From assembly GCF_036010665.1 (NCBI RefSeq), contig NZ_CP108581.1:3081501-3145500 (forward strand): 64,000 nt of DNA. The letters run 5' to 3'. Both the position numbers and the translations under genes were made by a program. Positions 32,725 through 41,135 of this stretch are shown one piece after another (the first letter of the stretch is position 1; each line of letters opens with the position of its first letter). The notes beneath the pieces are model-generated. The model searched no databases. It was not told where the DNA came from and saw only the letters and a list, made by a program, of their open reading frames with translations. The DNA is from Microbispora sp. NBC_01189. Lineage in GTDB: Bacteria > Actinomycetota > Actinomycetes > Streptosporangiales > Streptosporangiaceae.

Positions 32725-33285
32725 TCAGAGGGCGCCTTCCAGGCGGAGCAGGTGTTCCTTCGCCGCCTTGCCGCCGGCGTACCCGCCGAGCGAGTCCGGG
32801 CCCTCCACGGCCCGGTGGCAGGGCAGGAGCAGGCAGAGCGGGTTGCCGGCCAGCGCGTTCGCCACCGCGCGCGGCGCCTGTGGCCGCCCGATCCGCTCGG
32901 CCATCTCCTGGTAGGTGGTCACGCCTCCGTACGGCACGCCGGGCATCAGCTGGATCACGGTGCGGGAGAAGCCGGTGACCAGGCGCGGGTCCACGGAGAG
33001 CGAGAAGGTGCGCAGCCTGCCGGCGAAGTACGCGTCGAGCTCGCGGCGCAGGGGATCGAGGCGGCGCGGGTCGGGCCCGATGAACGAGCCGACGGCGCGG
33101 GTCACCCGGGCGAAGACCGCGTGCTCGTCCTCGTAGGCGCAGGCCAGCACGCCGCGCGCGGTCACCGCGAGGACCAGGCGGCCGACCTGCGTGTCCATGG
33201 TGCCGAACGCCACCTCGGGCGGGGCCAGGCCGACGTAGCCCGGCGTGGTCACGCGGAGCAGGGCTTCGAGGTCCTCGGTGGACAT
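32725..33285 (-). CDS. ogt: Methylated-DNA-[protein]-cysteine S-methyltransferase
   Basis: 186 residues. The C-terminal domain carries the acceptor site PCHRAVEG preceded by AGNPLCLLL, with the helix-turn-helix stretch TTYQEMAERIGRPQAPRAVA, and ends in KEHLLRLEGAL. It removes O6-alkyl groups from guanine by transferring them to its own cysteine (single turnover). The N-terminal domain (about 1-95) is of the Ogt type without the Ada zinc site. It starts at ATG 33285. It is not obviously linked to the RiPP cluster downstream; it is simply the flanking gene. Confidence 0.93.
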   Translation of the reverse strand: MSTEDLEALLRVTTPGYVGLAPPEVAFGTMDTQVGRLVLAVTARGVLACAYEDEHAVFARVTRAVGSFIGPDPRRLDPLRRELDAYFAGRLRTFSLSVDPRLVTGFSRTVIQLMPGVPYGGVTTYQEMAERIGRPQAPRAVANALAGNPLCLLLPCHRAVEGPDSLGGYAGGKAAKEHLLRLEGAL

Positions 33286-33546
33286 GGGCGCCCAACTTTC
33301 TGTTCATCGCGTGGAGGCAGCGTATCGGAGCGCTCGTGAGCCGCTCGAAAACGCGCTGGGCCGGCCGGGCGCACCCGGCTGACCAGGGCGAGCGGCGCGG
33401 GACGCGGCCGGCGCGTCTTCATTCCGGCGGGCCGGTCCGGAGCGTGGCGTCGCGATTTGGCGACTGATCTATTGTCCAATGTGCACAAGCTGTGATCCGG
33501 GGCACGGTTTCCCGGCTGATGTGACGGGGCATTTCGGTCGTACTGG

Positions 33547-33580
33547 GCTGTGCAAGGGGAAACGCTGTACAAGGGGAAAC
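33547..33580 (+). repeat. 17-bp direct repeat upstream of the anti-sigma-type ATPase gene
   Basis: CTGTGCAAGGGGAAACG (33547) is followed directly by CTGTACAAGGGGAAACG (33564), one mismatch. It sits just before the likely start codon at 33595. The 309-bp gap from 33286 to 33594 otherwise holds no gene. Confidence 0.7.
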
Positions 33581-33594
33581 GGGGAATCGGGGAG

Positions 33595-34047
33595 GTGAGT
33601 GCGTCGAGCGTCGTGATGCTGCCGTACGCACCGTCGAGCGTCGCCGTCGCACGTCAGCGCCTCAGCGCCGAACTACAGGGGGCGGGGCTGCTCGCGACCG
33701 CCGTCGACGACGTGGTGCTCATCTTGAGCGAACTGCTCAGCAATGCCCTGCGGCACGCCCACCCTCTCCCGTCCGGACAGCTCAGGGTGGCCTGGTACTG
33801 CTCCGACAGGCAGGTCGAGGTGGCGGTGAGCGACGGCGGCGCCTACACCGAGCCGCGGGCGGGCCGTCCCACGCTGTCGTCGCTGGGCGGCCGGGGGCTG
33901 GGCATCGTGGAGTATCTCGCCGAGCGCTGGGGGGTCCGGCACGAGGCGGAGATCACCACCGTGTGGGCCGTCGTCCTGGTCGCGACCCCGGACCGTAACG
34001 GACATCAGGGTCTGTCCGAAACCCGCATTCTGCGCGAGGTCGGCTGA
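33595..34047 (+). CDS. ATP-binding protein of the anti-sigma/SpoIIAB type (HATPase_c_2)
   Basis: About 150 residues with a single GHKL ATPase domain: N-box ILSELLSNALRHAHP, G1 box VSDGG, G2 box GGRGLGIVEYLAERWG. Streptomycete-type relatives are serine kinases that bind sigma factors or act on STAS anti-anti-sigma proteins; a STAS protein gene lies at 42491, not adjacent. No membrane part. The start is uncertain: GTG 33595 (VSASSVVML) has GGGA at 9 nt. GTG 33550 would extend the frame through the 17-bp repeat, and ATG 33616 would shorten it. Confidence 0.85.
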   Translation: MSASSVVMLPYAPSSVAVARQRLSAELQGAGLLATAVDDVVLILSELLSNALRHAHPLPSGQLRVAWYCSDRQVEVAVSDGGAYTEPRAGRPTLSSLGGRGLGIVEYLAERWGVRHEAEITTVWAVVLVATPDRNGHQGLSETRILREVG

Positions 34048-34138
34048 GCGCCCTCCACCGGTTCGCCGCCTGCCACCGCCGTCTTCTTCGCGCTGTGCTC
34101 TTCGGCTCGCCCGGGTCCACCCAGAGCCCCCCGGAGGG

Positions 34139-34799
34139 TCAGGCGGGCCGGGGGTGGAGCACCGCGCGCTCGGTGGTCGCCCAGGCGGTGCTCACGAGCA
34201 GGTAGACGCCCGCCGCGAGGGGCAGGAAGGCCGCCGCGAGGACGGTCCAGAACGGCAGCAGGACCTGCAGTCGCCGCATCGGAGCCGTGGGCTCGATCCG
34301 GCGGGCGGCGATCACGGCCACGGCCGTGAGCAGTGCCAGCAGCACGGCGAAGACCACGACGGGCGGGCTGAACAGGCCCGCGCCGGCGACCACCGCCCCG
34401 AGGTGCTCCCCCAGCGGCACCCCCAGCAGGCCCTGCGCGAGCAGCAGGTTCGGGTGGCCCGCGATCGTCGCGGTGGTGAACAGCCGGTAGGTGACCATGA
34501 AGAACGGCGTCTGCGCGAAGCCCGGGAGGAATCCGGCGAACTGGCTGGTGCCCTCGGCCGCGTACAGCGCGTTCACCTCCCGCATGAGCCGCTCCGGGTC
34601 CTTCTGCCACCGCTTGCGGAGCTTCTCCACCTGGGGAGAGCCGGAGGCGGACCCGCTGGGCGCGGGCGACGCGGATGCTCAGCGGCAGGAGCGACAGCCG
34701 TACGGCGAGGGTGACGAGGACGATCGCGAGCCCTGCGCCGGTGACGTGGCTGAGGGCGTCGATGAGCCGGTAGGCGGGGTCGAGCACGAAGTCGAACAT
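34139..34799 (-). pseudogene. YidC/Oxa1-like membrane insertase, split by a frameshift
   Basis: ATG 34799 (ribosome site AAAGG, 7 nt) opens MFDFVLDPAYRLIDALSHV and a first membrane segment to LSIRVARAQ. The rest (QVEKLRKRWQKDPERL, FLPGFAQTPFFMVTYRLF, two to three further segments) continues in another frame. Removing one C from the run CCCC (GGGG on the + strand, 34633-34636) rejoins them into a protein of about 220 residues, the normal size of the short actinobacterial YidC paralogue. The good ribosome site and intact second half suggest a recent mutation, a sequencing error, or recoding. The main YidC gene would lie elsewhere. Confidence 0.8.
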
Positions 34800-34892
34800 G
34801 GGGAAGCCTTTCGTCTGGGTTCGGGGCATGACCGGGGGCGGGCATGACCGTGTCCGGGGCATGACGAAAAGCGCTCGCGACCGGATCGGTGG

Positions 34893-35174
34893 TCAGACGA
34901 GCGCGGGGCTTCCTGATGGTGCGCGGGGACGGGGGCGGCCGGGCGCGCCGGGATCGCGCAGCCTGACCATCGCCGTCTCACCGTCGTACGAGCGTCTGCC
35001 CGGGCCCCGCACGACGGCGGGGGCCCCGGTCAGCCGGGAGAGCATCCAGGCGAACACCAGCACGGCCACCCCGGCCACACCGGCGAAGGCCGTCACCGAG
35101 GGCACCCCGGAGCCGCCGGCCAGTTCGGCGAGCAGCCAGACGAGTGAGGTGACGGCGGCCTGGAGAGCGTTCAC
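34893..35174 (-). CDS. DUF6412-like small membrane protein
   Basis: 93 residues. Two hydrophobic segments (about 5-20 and 27-47) are followed by a basic tail containing RDPGAPGRPRPRAPS, a motif I associate with DUF6412 proteins that sit beside YidC-like genes. It starts at GTG 35174, one base after the stop of the 55-residue gene upstream, so the two are coupled. The next gene down is the YidC-like frame, 93 bp away; that gap has three GGGGCATGACCG-like copies (34822-34866). Function unknown. Confidence 0.7.
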   Translation of the reverse strand: MNALQAAVTSLVWLLAELAGGSGVPSVTAFAGVAGVAVLVFAWMLSRLTGAPAVVRGPGRRSYDGETAMVRLRDPGAPGRPRPRAPSGSPALV

Positions 35175-35175
35175 G

Positions 35176-35343
35176 TCAGCGGGACAGCTTCCCCACGACG
35201 GTGACCGCGAGCACGGCGACGACGGCGATGATCCCGATGATGAGCAGGAACTTCAGCGTCGCGAACAGCGCGGGGATGATGAAGGCGAACACCAGCCACA
35301 GGGCCAGCAGGATCCCCAGAACGGTCAGTACGGTACGGGCCAT
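35176..35343 (-). CDS. Small hydrophobic membrane protein (55 residues)
   Basis: ATG 35343 to TGA 35176. The product begins MARTVLTVLGILLALWLVFA and consists of two membrane segments (about 5-25 and 30-50) joined by a short turn, ending VVGKLSR. It lies directly upstream of the DUF6412-like gene with one base between them. Its composition and coupling make it a real gene although it is short. Family not recognised; probably part of the same YidC-adjacent membrane set. Confidence 0.7.
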   Translation of the reverse strand: MARTVLTVLGILLALWLVFAFIIPALFATLKFLLIIGIIAVVAVLAVTVVGKLSR

Positions 35344-35418
35344 AGCCACACGCTACGCGGTGGGACCGACAAGCGCGAGCTTGATCCATACTGGGTCGCA
35401 CTACCCGCTGCCGCCGAG

Positions 35419-35432
35419 GTTTCACGTGAATC
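35419..35432. promoter_or_regulatory. parS-like ParB binding site
   Basis: GTTTCACGTGAATC matches the conserved 14-mer GTTTCACGTGAAAC at 13 of 14 positions, including the full central TTCACGTGAA palindrome. It lies in a non-coding stretch (35344-35591) upstream of the response regulator gene. parS sites cluster near oriC in actinobacteria. Confidence 0.7.
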
Positions 35433-35591
35433 ATCGTGATCGGCGCCGTTATCCACCGGCCTGCGCGAACTCGCCCTGGAAGCCCTCGGCGCCCGCGGAC
35501 CCCGGCGGGTTGTTCTTACGGGGCGGTGACAGGACTCGGCGCGGACGTCCCGCGGCTCTACCGTGGATGCGTGCCCTCCCCGAGGAGTCCG

Positions 35592-36293
35592 ATGTCCGCG
35601 AACCCCGCCGCCCGCGTCCTGGTGGTCGATGACGACCCGACCGTCGCCGAGGTGGTCGCCCGCTACCTGGAGCGGGACGGTCACGAGGTCGAGTGCGTGG
35701 GCGACGGCGCCGAGGCGTTGCGGCGGGCCCTGGCCGACCCGCCCGACCTGCTCGTGCTCGACCTGATGCTGCCCAAGATCGACGGTCTCCAGGTCTGCCG
35801 GAAGCTGCGGGAGCGCTGGCCGGTTCCGGTGATCATGCTGACCGCCCTGGGCGAGGAGATGGACCGGGTGGTCGGCCTGGAGACCGGCGCGGACGACTAC
35901 GTGACCAAGCCGTTCAGCCCGCGCGAGCTCGCCCTGCGCGTCCAGTCCGTGCTGCGGCGGGCCCGGGGCGCCCTGGTGCCGACGGGAACCGGCGTCCTGC
36001 GGGACGGCGACCTGGTGGTGGACGTCGGCGCCCACGAGGTGCGCCTCGGCGGGCAGGAGATCACCCTGACCGCCCGCGAGTTCGACCTGCTCGTCTACCT
36101 GCTGCGCAACCCGCGCCAGGCGTTCAGCCGGGCGGCGCTGCTCGACCAGGTGTGGGGCTGGTCCTTCGGCGACTCCTCGACCGTGACGGTCCACGTGCGG
36201 CGGCTGCGGGAGAAGATCGAGCCGGACCCGACCGACCCACGGCGGATCGTCACCGTCTGGGGCGTCGGTTACCGCTACGAGCCGCTGCCGTGA
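35592..36293 (+). CDS. OmpR-family response regulator
   Basis: 233 residues. The receiver domain (about 8-120) has the acidic pocket VDDDP, the phosphorylation aspartate in LVLDLMLPKIDG, the threonine in MLTAL and lysine in YVTKPF. The winged-helix DNA-binding domain (about 135-232) has LTAREFDLLVYLLRN and VTVHVRRLREKIEPDP. ATG 35592 follows GAGGAG; a GTG seven codons upstream is less likely. The stop overlaps the sensor kinase GTG (GTGA), giving a coupled two-component pair. The signal is unknown. Confidence 0.94.
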   Translation: MSANPAARVLVVDDDPTVAEVVARYLERDGHEVECVGDGAEALRRALADPPDLLVLDLMLPKIDGLQVCRKLRERWPVPVIMLTALGEEMDRVVGLETGADDYVTKPFSPRELALRVQSVLRRARGALVPTGTGVLRDGDLVVDVGAHEVRLGGQEITLTAREFDLLVYLLRNPRQAFSRAALLDQVWGWSFGDSSTVTVHVRRLREKIEPDPTDPRRIVTVWGVGYRYEPLP

Positions 36294-37435
36294 TCGTCCA
36301 GATCGTCGCGGTCGCCGCCGGCCTCGGCCTGGTCATCGCGGCCCTGGGCCTGGCGCTGCTGCGGGTGCTGCGCCGGCGGTCGATCGGCGTGATGCTCGCG
36401 GTGGTGGCGGCCGTCACGGTCGCGGCGACGCTGGCCGGGGTGGTCGCCATCACGCTCGCCATGGTCATCGAAGGGCGGCCGAAGAACATCGTGCTCACCG
36501 TCGTGGCCATCGGCGGCCTCGTCGGGCTCGGCGTGGCGCTGGTGAACGCGCGCACAGTGGTGCGCGCCAGCAGGAGCCTGGTGACCGCGGTGGAGAACGT
36601 GCCGCCGTCGGGCCGCTTCACCCCGCCGCCCACCCCGCTCCCGGCCGAGCTGCGGACCATCGGCGCCGCTCTGGAGCAGGCGTACGAGCGGCTGCGGCTG
36701 GGCCGCGAGCGGGAGCGGGCGCTGGAGAGCGCGCGGCGCGAGCTCGTCGCCTGGGTCAGCCACGACCTGCGCACGCCCCTCGCCGGAATGCGGGCGATGG
36801 TCGAGGCGCTGGAGGACGGGGTGGCCGACGACCCCGAGACGGTCAAGCGCTACCACGTCCAGATCAGGGTGGAGGTCGACCGGCTCACCGGGATGGTGGA
36901 GGACCTCTTCGAGCTGTCGCGGATCCACGCCGGTTCGCTGCGGCTGTCGCTCGCCCGCACCGGGCTCGGCGACCTCGTGGCGGACACGCTGGCCGCCGTC
37001 GAGCCGCTGGCCCGCGCCGAAGGGGTGCGCCTGTCCGGCGAGGCCGACCCGCACGTCCCCGTGTACGCCGACGCCGGGCACCTCGGCCGGGCCGTACGCA
37101 ACCTGGTCGTGAACGCGATCCGGCACACGCCCGCCGGGGGGACGGTCCTCGTGCGCGCGGCGGCGGACGGCCCGGCGGCCCGGCTGTCGGTGCTCGACGG
37201 CTGCGGCGGCATCCCGGAGGAGGATCTCCCCCGGGTCTTCGACGTGGCGTTCCGCGGCGAGGCCGCGCGTACGCCCGGCCCCGACGGCGGCGCCGGGCTC
37301 GGCCTCGCGATCGCCCGCGGCATCGTGGAGGCCCACGACGGAGGGATCGGCGTGGTCAACGAGGGCCCCGGCTGCCGATTCACGATCACGCTTCCGCTGG
37401 CGCCCGCTGCCCCGGACGAGCGCCGGCCCGGGTGA
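36290..37435 (+). CDS. Sensor histidine kinase
   Basis: 381 residues from GTG 36290. Three hydrophobic N-terminal segments (about 1-22, 30-55, 66-85) leave almost no outside loop, so it probably senses membrane state rather than a soluble ligand. The phospho-acceptor histidine is in WVSHDLRTPLAGM. The ATPase domain has N-box NLVVNAIRHTPAGG, G1 DGCGGIP, and G2 GGAGLGLAIARGIVEAHDG. It is coupled to the response regulator. A 17-bp repeat CCGGCCCGGGTGAGCGC surrounds its stop codon. Confidence 0.93.
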   Translation: MIVQIVAVAAGLGLVIAALGLALLRVLRRRSIGVMLAVVAAVTVAATLAGVVAITLAMVIEGRPKNIVLTVVAIGGLVGLGVALVNARTVVRASRSLVTAVENVPPSGRFTPPPTPLPAELRTIGAALEQAYERLRLGRERERALESARRELVAWVSHDLRTPLAGMRAMVEALEDGVADDPETVKRYHVQIRVEVDRLTGMVEDLFELSRIHAGSLRLSLARTGLGDLVADTLAAVEPLARAEGVRLSGEADPHVPVYADAGHLGRAVRNLVVNAIRHTPAGGTVLVRAAADGPAARLSVLDGCGGIPEEDLPRVFDVAFRGEAARTPGPDGGAGLGLAIARGIVEAHDGGIGVVNEGPGCRFTITLPLAPAAPDERRPG

Positions 37436-37490
37436 GCGCCGGCCCGGGTGAGCGTCGGCCCGGAGGGCGGCCTTCCGGGTGGCGCCCGCC

Positions 37491-39272
37491 TCACCCGACC
37501 TGGTAGCCCTCCGCCTGCATGGTGAACAGGTCCGCGTACAGGCCGCCGAGGCGCAGCAGTTCGGCGTGTGAGCCGCGCTCGGCCACCCGTCCCTCGTCGA
37601 GGACCACGATCAGCTCGGCTTCCCGGATCGAGCCGAGACGATGGGAGATCAGCAGGTTCGTCCGCCCCGCCCGGTGCCGCCGCAACCCGCTGTGGATCTC
37701 GTGTTCGGCCTCGGCGTCCAGGCCCGAGTTCGGCTCGTCCAGGATCAGCAGGTCCCGTCCGCCCCTGAGGTAGGCGCGCGCCAGGGCGAGACGCTGCCAC
37801 TGGCCGCCCGAGAGGTGGACGCCGGCCTCGCCGCCGTCGAGGAAGATCCGCGACAGCAGCGTGTCGTAGCCGCGGGGCAGCGCGCCGACGAAGGCGTCGG
37901 CTCCCGCCCTGCCGGCCGCCTCGGCTATCCGCTCCCGGTCTCCCATGGCGCCGAGGTCGCCGAGGCCGATGTTGTCCGCCGCGCTCATGTCGTACGTCAT
38001 GTAGTCCTGGAAGACCGAGCCGATGCGCCGCCGCAGCTCCTCGGGATCGAGCGTGCGGAGGTCGGCGCCGTCCCACAGGATCACGCCCCGCTCCGGGTCG
38101 TACATCCGGCACAGCAGCTTGACCACGGTGCTCTTTCCCGCGCCGTTGCGGCCGACGAGACCGACGGAGTGTCCGTACGGGATGGTGAACGACACGCCCC
38201 GCAGCGCCCACTCGTGGCCGGGGGAGTACCGGAACCAGACGTCGCGGAACTCGATCCCGCGCCGCAACTCGGGGACGGAGGCCGGCTCGGGCCGCACCGG
38301 AAGGTCGGGTGCGGCCGTCAGCACCGACAGGTAGTGCCCGAAGAGCAGCGTCTGCCGGTGTATGGTCGCGATCTCGCCGACCAGGCCGGTGATCGCCCCC
38401 TGGACTCCGGCGACGGCGGCGACGAACAGCGCGATGTCCCCCACCGTCCGGCCCCCGCCGAGCGTGTCCAGCAGGGTCCAGAGCAGACCCGCTCCCGCCA
38501 GCAGCGCGCCCGTGCCTCCGAGGACGCTCTGGACGACGAGCTCCCGGCGGTCCGAGCGTCGGCGCTCCGCGTCGGCGGTCATGCGCTGCTCGCGCATCAG
38601 GCCGCGTAGGTGGCCCGCGAGGCCGAACAGCCTGATCTCCTTGGCGGCCTGGACACTGAGCAGCAGGTCCTGGAAGAAGAACTCCCGGCGCTCGTTCGGG
38701 CCTATTCCCACCAGCATCGCGGCGCGGCGCCGCGACAGCCAGACCTCGGCCGCCAGGCCCGGTACGGCGGTGGCCGCCACCAGGACGGCCATCCACGGGC
38801 TGATCAGGGCCAGTGCGCCGATGAAGCCCACGCCGGCCAGGACCGACCTGACGATCCCGAAGGCGGCCATGACCACCATGCCGGGCGTGGCGCCGCCGTA
38901 CTGCAGCGCGAGCCTGAGCGTGTCCAGGAAGGCGGGGTCCTCGAACCTGGCCAGCCCGACGAACCGCTCGGTGGCGTGGAACAGGCGGTCCTGCGCGACG
39001 ACGCCGACCCTCCTGCCGATCTCCGCTCTCAGGTACAGGGATGCCTGCGGGACGAGGGCCGCCGAGATCCCGCAGACGGTCAGTGCCGCGCCCGGCCAGG
39101 CGATCGACGCCGGAGTCGCCGTTCCGCCGGAGACCCGGTCGAGCACGGCCTTCGTCAGCCAGGCGATGGCCGGCGGGACCACCGCGCCGGCCGCGGTGAT
39201 CGCCCCGTGGACCGCCAGCCGCGTCCGGCCCGCCTCCCAGGCGAGCCGTACGGCCACCCAGACGGCGTTCAC
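37491..39272 (-). CDS. ABC exporter (fused membrane and ATPase domains) of the cysteine-rich peptide operon
   Basis: 593 residues. A six-helix type IV exporter domain (about 1-320) is followed by the ATPase domain with Walker A VGRNGAGKST, signature HLSGGQWQR, Walker B LLILDEPNSGLD and H-loop LISHRLGSI. There is no C39 peptidase, so the leader must be removed by another enzyme; a signal peptidase gene lies two genes upstream. The GTG at 39272 overlaps the TlpA-like stop (GTGA). The ATPase half shows unusual spacing between Walker A and the signature, as in other RiPP or lantibiotic exporters. It is the last gene of the operon. Confidence 0.92.
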   Translation of the reverse strand: MNAVWVAVRLAWEAGRTRLAVHGAITAAGAVVPPAIAWLTKAVLDRVSGGTATPASIAWPGAALTVCGISAALVPQASLYLRAEIGRRVGVVAQDRLFHATERFVGLARFEDPAFLDTLRLALQYGGATPGMVVMAAFGIVRSVLAGVGFIGALALISPWMAVLVAATAVPGLAAEVWLSRRRAAMLVGIGPNERREFFFQDLLLSVQAAKEIRLFGLAGHLRGLMREQRMTADAERRRSDRRELVVQSVLGGTGALLAGAGLLWTLLDTLGGGRTVGDIALFVAAVAGVQGAITGLVGEIATIHRQTLLFGHYLSVLTAAPDLPVRPEPASVPELRRGIEFRDVWFRYSPGHEWALRGVSFTIPYGHSVGLVGRNGAGKSTVVKLLCRMYDPERGVILWDGADLRTLDPEELRRRIGSVFQDYMTYDMSAADNIGLGDLGAMGDRERIAEAAGRAGADAFVGALPRGYDTLLSRIFLDGGEAGVHLSGGQWQRLALARAYLRGGRDLLILDEPNSGLDAEAEHEIHSGLRRHRAGRTNLLISHRLGSIREAELIVVLDEGRVAERGSHAELLRLGGLYADLFTMQAEGYQVG

Positions 39273-39793
39273 GCCCGCAGGCCCTCCATGGCGGTGCCGC
39301 TCGCGAGGATCGTGCGGGACGCGACCAGCGCGAACGCGGGGAATCCGGAGACCGACAGCGCCTTCGTGAGGCCGCCGCCACCGCCCTCGATCACCACGCG
39401 GGCGACGGGTTCGAGCGCGGCGCGCTCCGCCGCGACGTCCTCCTCCCGGCCCGCCAGTACGGCGAGGACCGCCGGCCTGCCGCCGCCGTGGTTCTTCGCC
39501 GCGTCGACGAACGACGGCAGGCGCTCGGCGCAGGCGGGGCAGCCCGGCGAGAAGACGCCCACGAGCGTCGGTGTCTCGGGGAGGGTCTCGTCGGACACCG
39601 TCTCCCCGTCCGTGGTCACAGCGATGAACGAGCCGACGGCCGACCCCGCCGGGGCCATGACCGAGGGCCCGCGGCGCAGCGCCGCCAGTGCCTCCGAATG
39701 CTCGCGGAGCCTCCGGATGATGCCGACGGACAGGACGAGGTCCACGGCGCACAGAACGCCGACGATCGCGACGAACGCGATGAGGAACTGCAT
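39269..39793 (-). CDS. TlpA/MauD-like membrane-anchored thioredoxin
   Basis: 174 residues. One N-terminal membrane anchor (about 2-24) and an outside thioredoxin fold with the redox site SPGCPACAERL (CPAC) near residue 82. The fold is reduced: the cis-proline region appears as SGFPAFALV. MauD-type proteins help oxidise or shuffle disulfides in exported cysteine-rich proteins such as methylamine dehydrogenase light chain. ATG 39793 has GGGAGA 7 nt upstream. The product would face outside, where the eight-cysteine peptide arrives. Confidence 0.88.
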   Translation of the reverse strand: MQFLIAFVAIVGVLCAVDLVLSVGIIRRLREHSEALAALRRGPSVMAPAGSAVGSFIAVTTDGETVSDETLPETPTLVGVFSPGCPACAERLPSFVDAAKNHGGGRPAVLAVLAGREEDVAAERAALEPVARVVIEGGGGGLTKALSVSGFPAFALVASRTILASGTAMEGLRA

Positions 39794-39870
39794 GCTGCTG
39801 TCTCCCTGCTCGGAGTCGGGTGGGGAAGGCGGCCGGGGGAAGGCGGCCGGAAGGGCGAGGGCGGCGGGTT

Positions 39871-40413
39871 TCACCGGCGGCGCTCGGGCCGCAGCCGGCG
39901 CAGGACCACGCCGAGGACCCGGTCGGCGGGCACGAAGCCGCGCTGGCGCGAGTCCAGGCTGGAATCGGGGTTGTCTCCCAGGACGACGAGGTGGCCGGCC
40001 GGCACCCGGTCCGCGTTCCGGAGCCCCGGCGTGCCGGCGACCCACGCGGGCACCGGATCGCCCCCGATCGCCGCCACCCGCTTGATGTGCCATTTCCGGT
40101 CCGGCCCGGCCGTCTCTCGCGTCGGCCCGGCCGTCTCTCGCGTCGGCCCGCTCATGTCTCGCGCCGGCCCGGGTATCACCTGTGCCGGCCCTGGCTGACG
40201 GGCGCGCGGGCCCGGTGCCTCGACCACCACGACCTCTCCGGCCCGCAGACGCCGTGGCGGGACGCGCCGCACCAGGACACGGTCTCCGGCCTGGAAGGTC
40301 GGCCGCATGCTGGTGCCGTACACCTCGACGACGACGTACCGCCGCCGCAGCACGGCGACCACGGCCGCGCAGAAGAGTGCCACGGCAGTGACCAGGAGGA
40401 GGCTCGTCAGCAC
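39871..40413 (-). CDS. S26-family signal peptidase
   Basis: 180 residues. One membrane anchor (about 1-22), then the type I signal peptidase catalytic domain: nucleophile Ser35 in YGTSMRPTF and general base Lys111 in HIKRVAAIGGD, with VPAGHLVVLGDNPDSSLDSR near the end. An insertion of about 25 residues (GPTRETA repeats) lies between the two catalytic boxes and comes from a 21-bp tandem repeat. It probably cuts the cysteine-rich peptide at its Ala-Ser-Ala site. It starts at GTG 40413, 28 bp after the MauE-like stop. Confidence 0.9.
   Translation of the reverse strand: MLTSLLLVTAVALFCAAVVAVLRRRYVVVEVYGTSMRPTFQAGDRVLVRRVPPRRLRAGEVVVVEAPGPRARQPGPAQVIPGPARDMSGPTRETAGPTRETAGPDRKWHIKRVAAIGGDPVPAWVAGTPGLRNADRVPAGHLVVLGDNPDSSLDSRQRGFVPADRVLGVVLRRLRPERRR
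40102..40164. repeat. 21-bp tandem repeat inside the signal peptidase gene
   Basis: CGGCCCGGCCGTCTCTCGCGT occurs at 40102 and 40123 exactly, with a diverged third copy at 40144. In the protein it gives repeats of GPTRETA in the insertion before the catalytic lysine, so repeat number can vary without a frameshift. Confidence 0.8.
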
Positions 40414-40441
40414 CGCCCGCGCCGCCTCGCGAAACCGCCGG

Positions 40442-41026
40442 TCACCGCCACCCGCTCTCCCGGGTGAGCCCGAACAGCTCGGCGATCTCCCCCGTGAGCA
40501 CGACCAGGACGGTGACCAGCAGCGCGGCCAGGAACGCGACCGCCGCCCCCGCGGGCTCGTCCGGACCGCGTACGGGGCCGGCGACGGTCAGCGCCAGACC
40601 GGTGAGGGCGATCAACCCGAGAAGGGCGTTACGGGCGAGGTCGGCGGGCCCGACCGGCGACGTCCTGCCGCCGAAGCAGTGACAGGGAATGGCGCGTCCG
40701 TCGCGGATCGCGGCGTGGATGACGAAGGAGAAGGCCGCCAGCGCGGCCAGCGCGACCGTGAAGGCGGCGGCCGCCGCGGCCGGGACCGCCGTCAGCCCGA
40801 CGACGGCTCCCTCCATGACGGTCACCGCGGCCGCGAGCATGTGGCGCCGCTGCCCGGGCTGCTCCCCGAGCCGCTGCCCGGGCCGGGCTTCCGTACGGCC
40901 GGGCAGCAGCCGCACCGTGGACTCGGCGAACCGCGACCACGACTCCCGCCCGCGCAGTTTCGACGCGAGCGAGACCAGGAACGTCAGCCCGACGACCATC
41001 CGGCAGGCGAGCAGCACGTAGTTCAC
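40442..41026 (-). CDS. MauE/DoxX-family redox-associated membrane protein
   Basis: 194 residues with four membrane segments. I start it at GTG 41026, with AAGGGGGG 5-6 nt upstream. The motif IPCHCFGGRTSPVG, with a CxC pair at the membrane face, is characteristic of MauE-type proteins, which are thought to pass electrons between the quinone pool and an outside thioredoxin (here the TlpA-like protein), comparable to DsbB. It is the second gene of the operon. A GC-rich hairpin separates it from the peptide gene. Confidence 0.88.
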   Translation of the reverse strand: MNYVLLACRMVVGLTFLVSLASKLRGRESWSRFAESTVRLLPGRTEARPGQRLGEQPGQRRHMLAAAVTVMEGAVVGLTAVPAAAAAAFTVALAALAAFSFVIHAAIRDGRAIPCHCFGGRTSPVGPADLARNALLGLIALTGLALTVAGPVRGPDEPAGAAVAFLAALLVTVLVVLTGEIAELFGLTRESGWR

Positions 41027-41073
41027 GAATCCCCCCTTGGGCCCCATCCACCGCCGGGAAGCGGATGCCGTCC

Positions 41074-41096
41074 GCCCGGCGCGGGCCGCGCCGGGC
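41074..41096 (-). terminator. Palindromic hairpin between the cysteine-rich peptide gene and mauE-like gene
   Basis: GCCCGGCGCGG (41074-41084) and CCGCGCCGGGC (41086-41096) are exact inverted arms around one base. It lies 39 bp after the peptide stop and 47 bp before the next start. Likely a partial terminator giving more peptide mRNA than enzyme mRNA. Confidence 0.6.
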
Positions 41097-41135
41097 GTCG
41101 CCCGCACGCGGCCTGAGATCCTCGGCAGGGAGACG

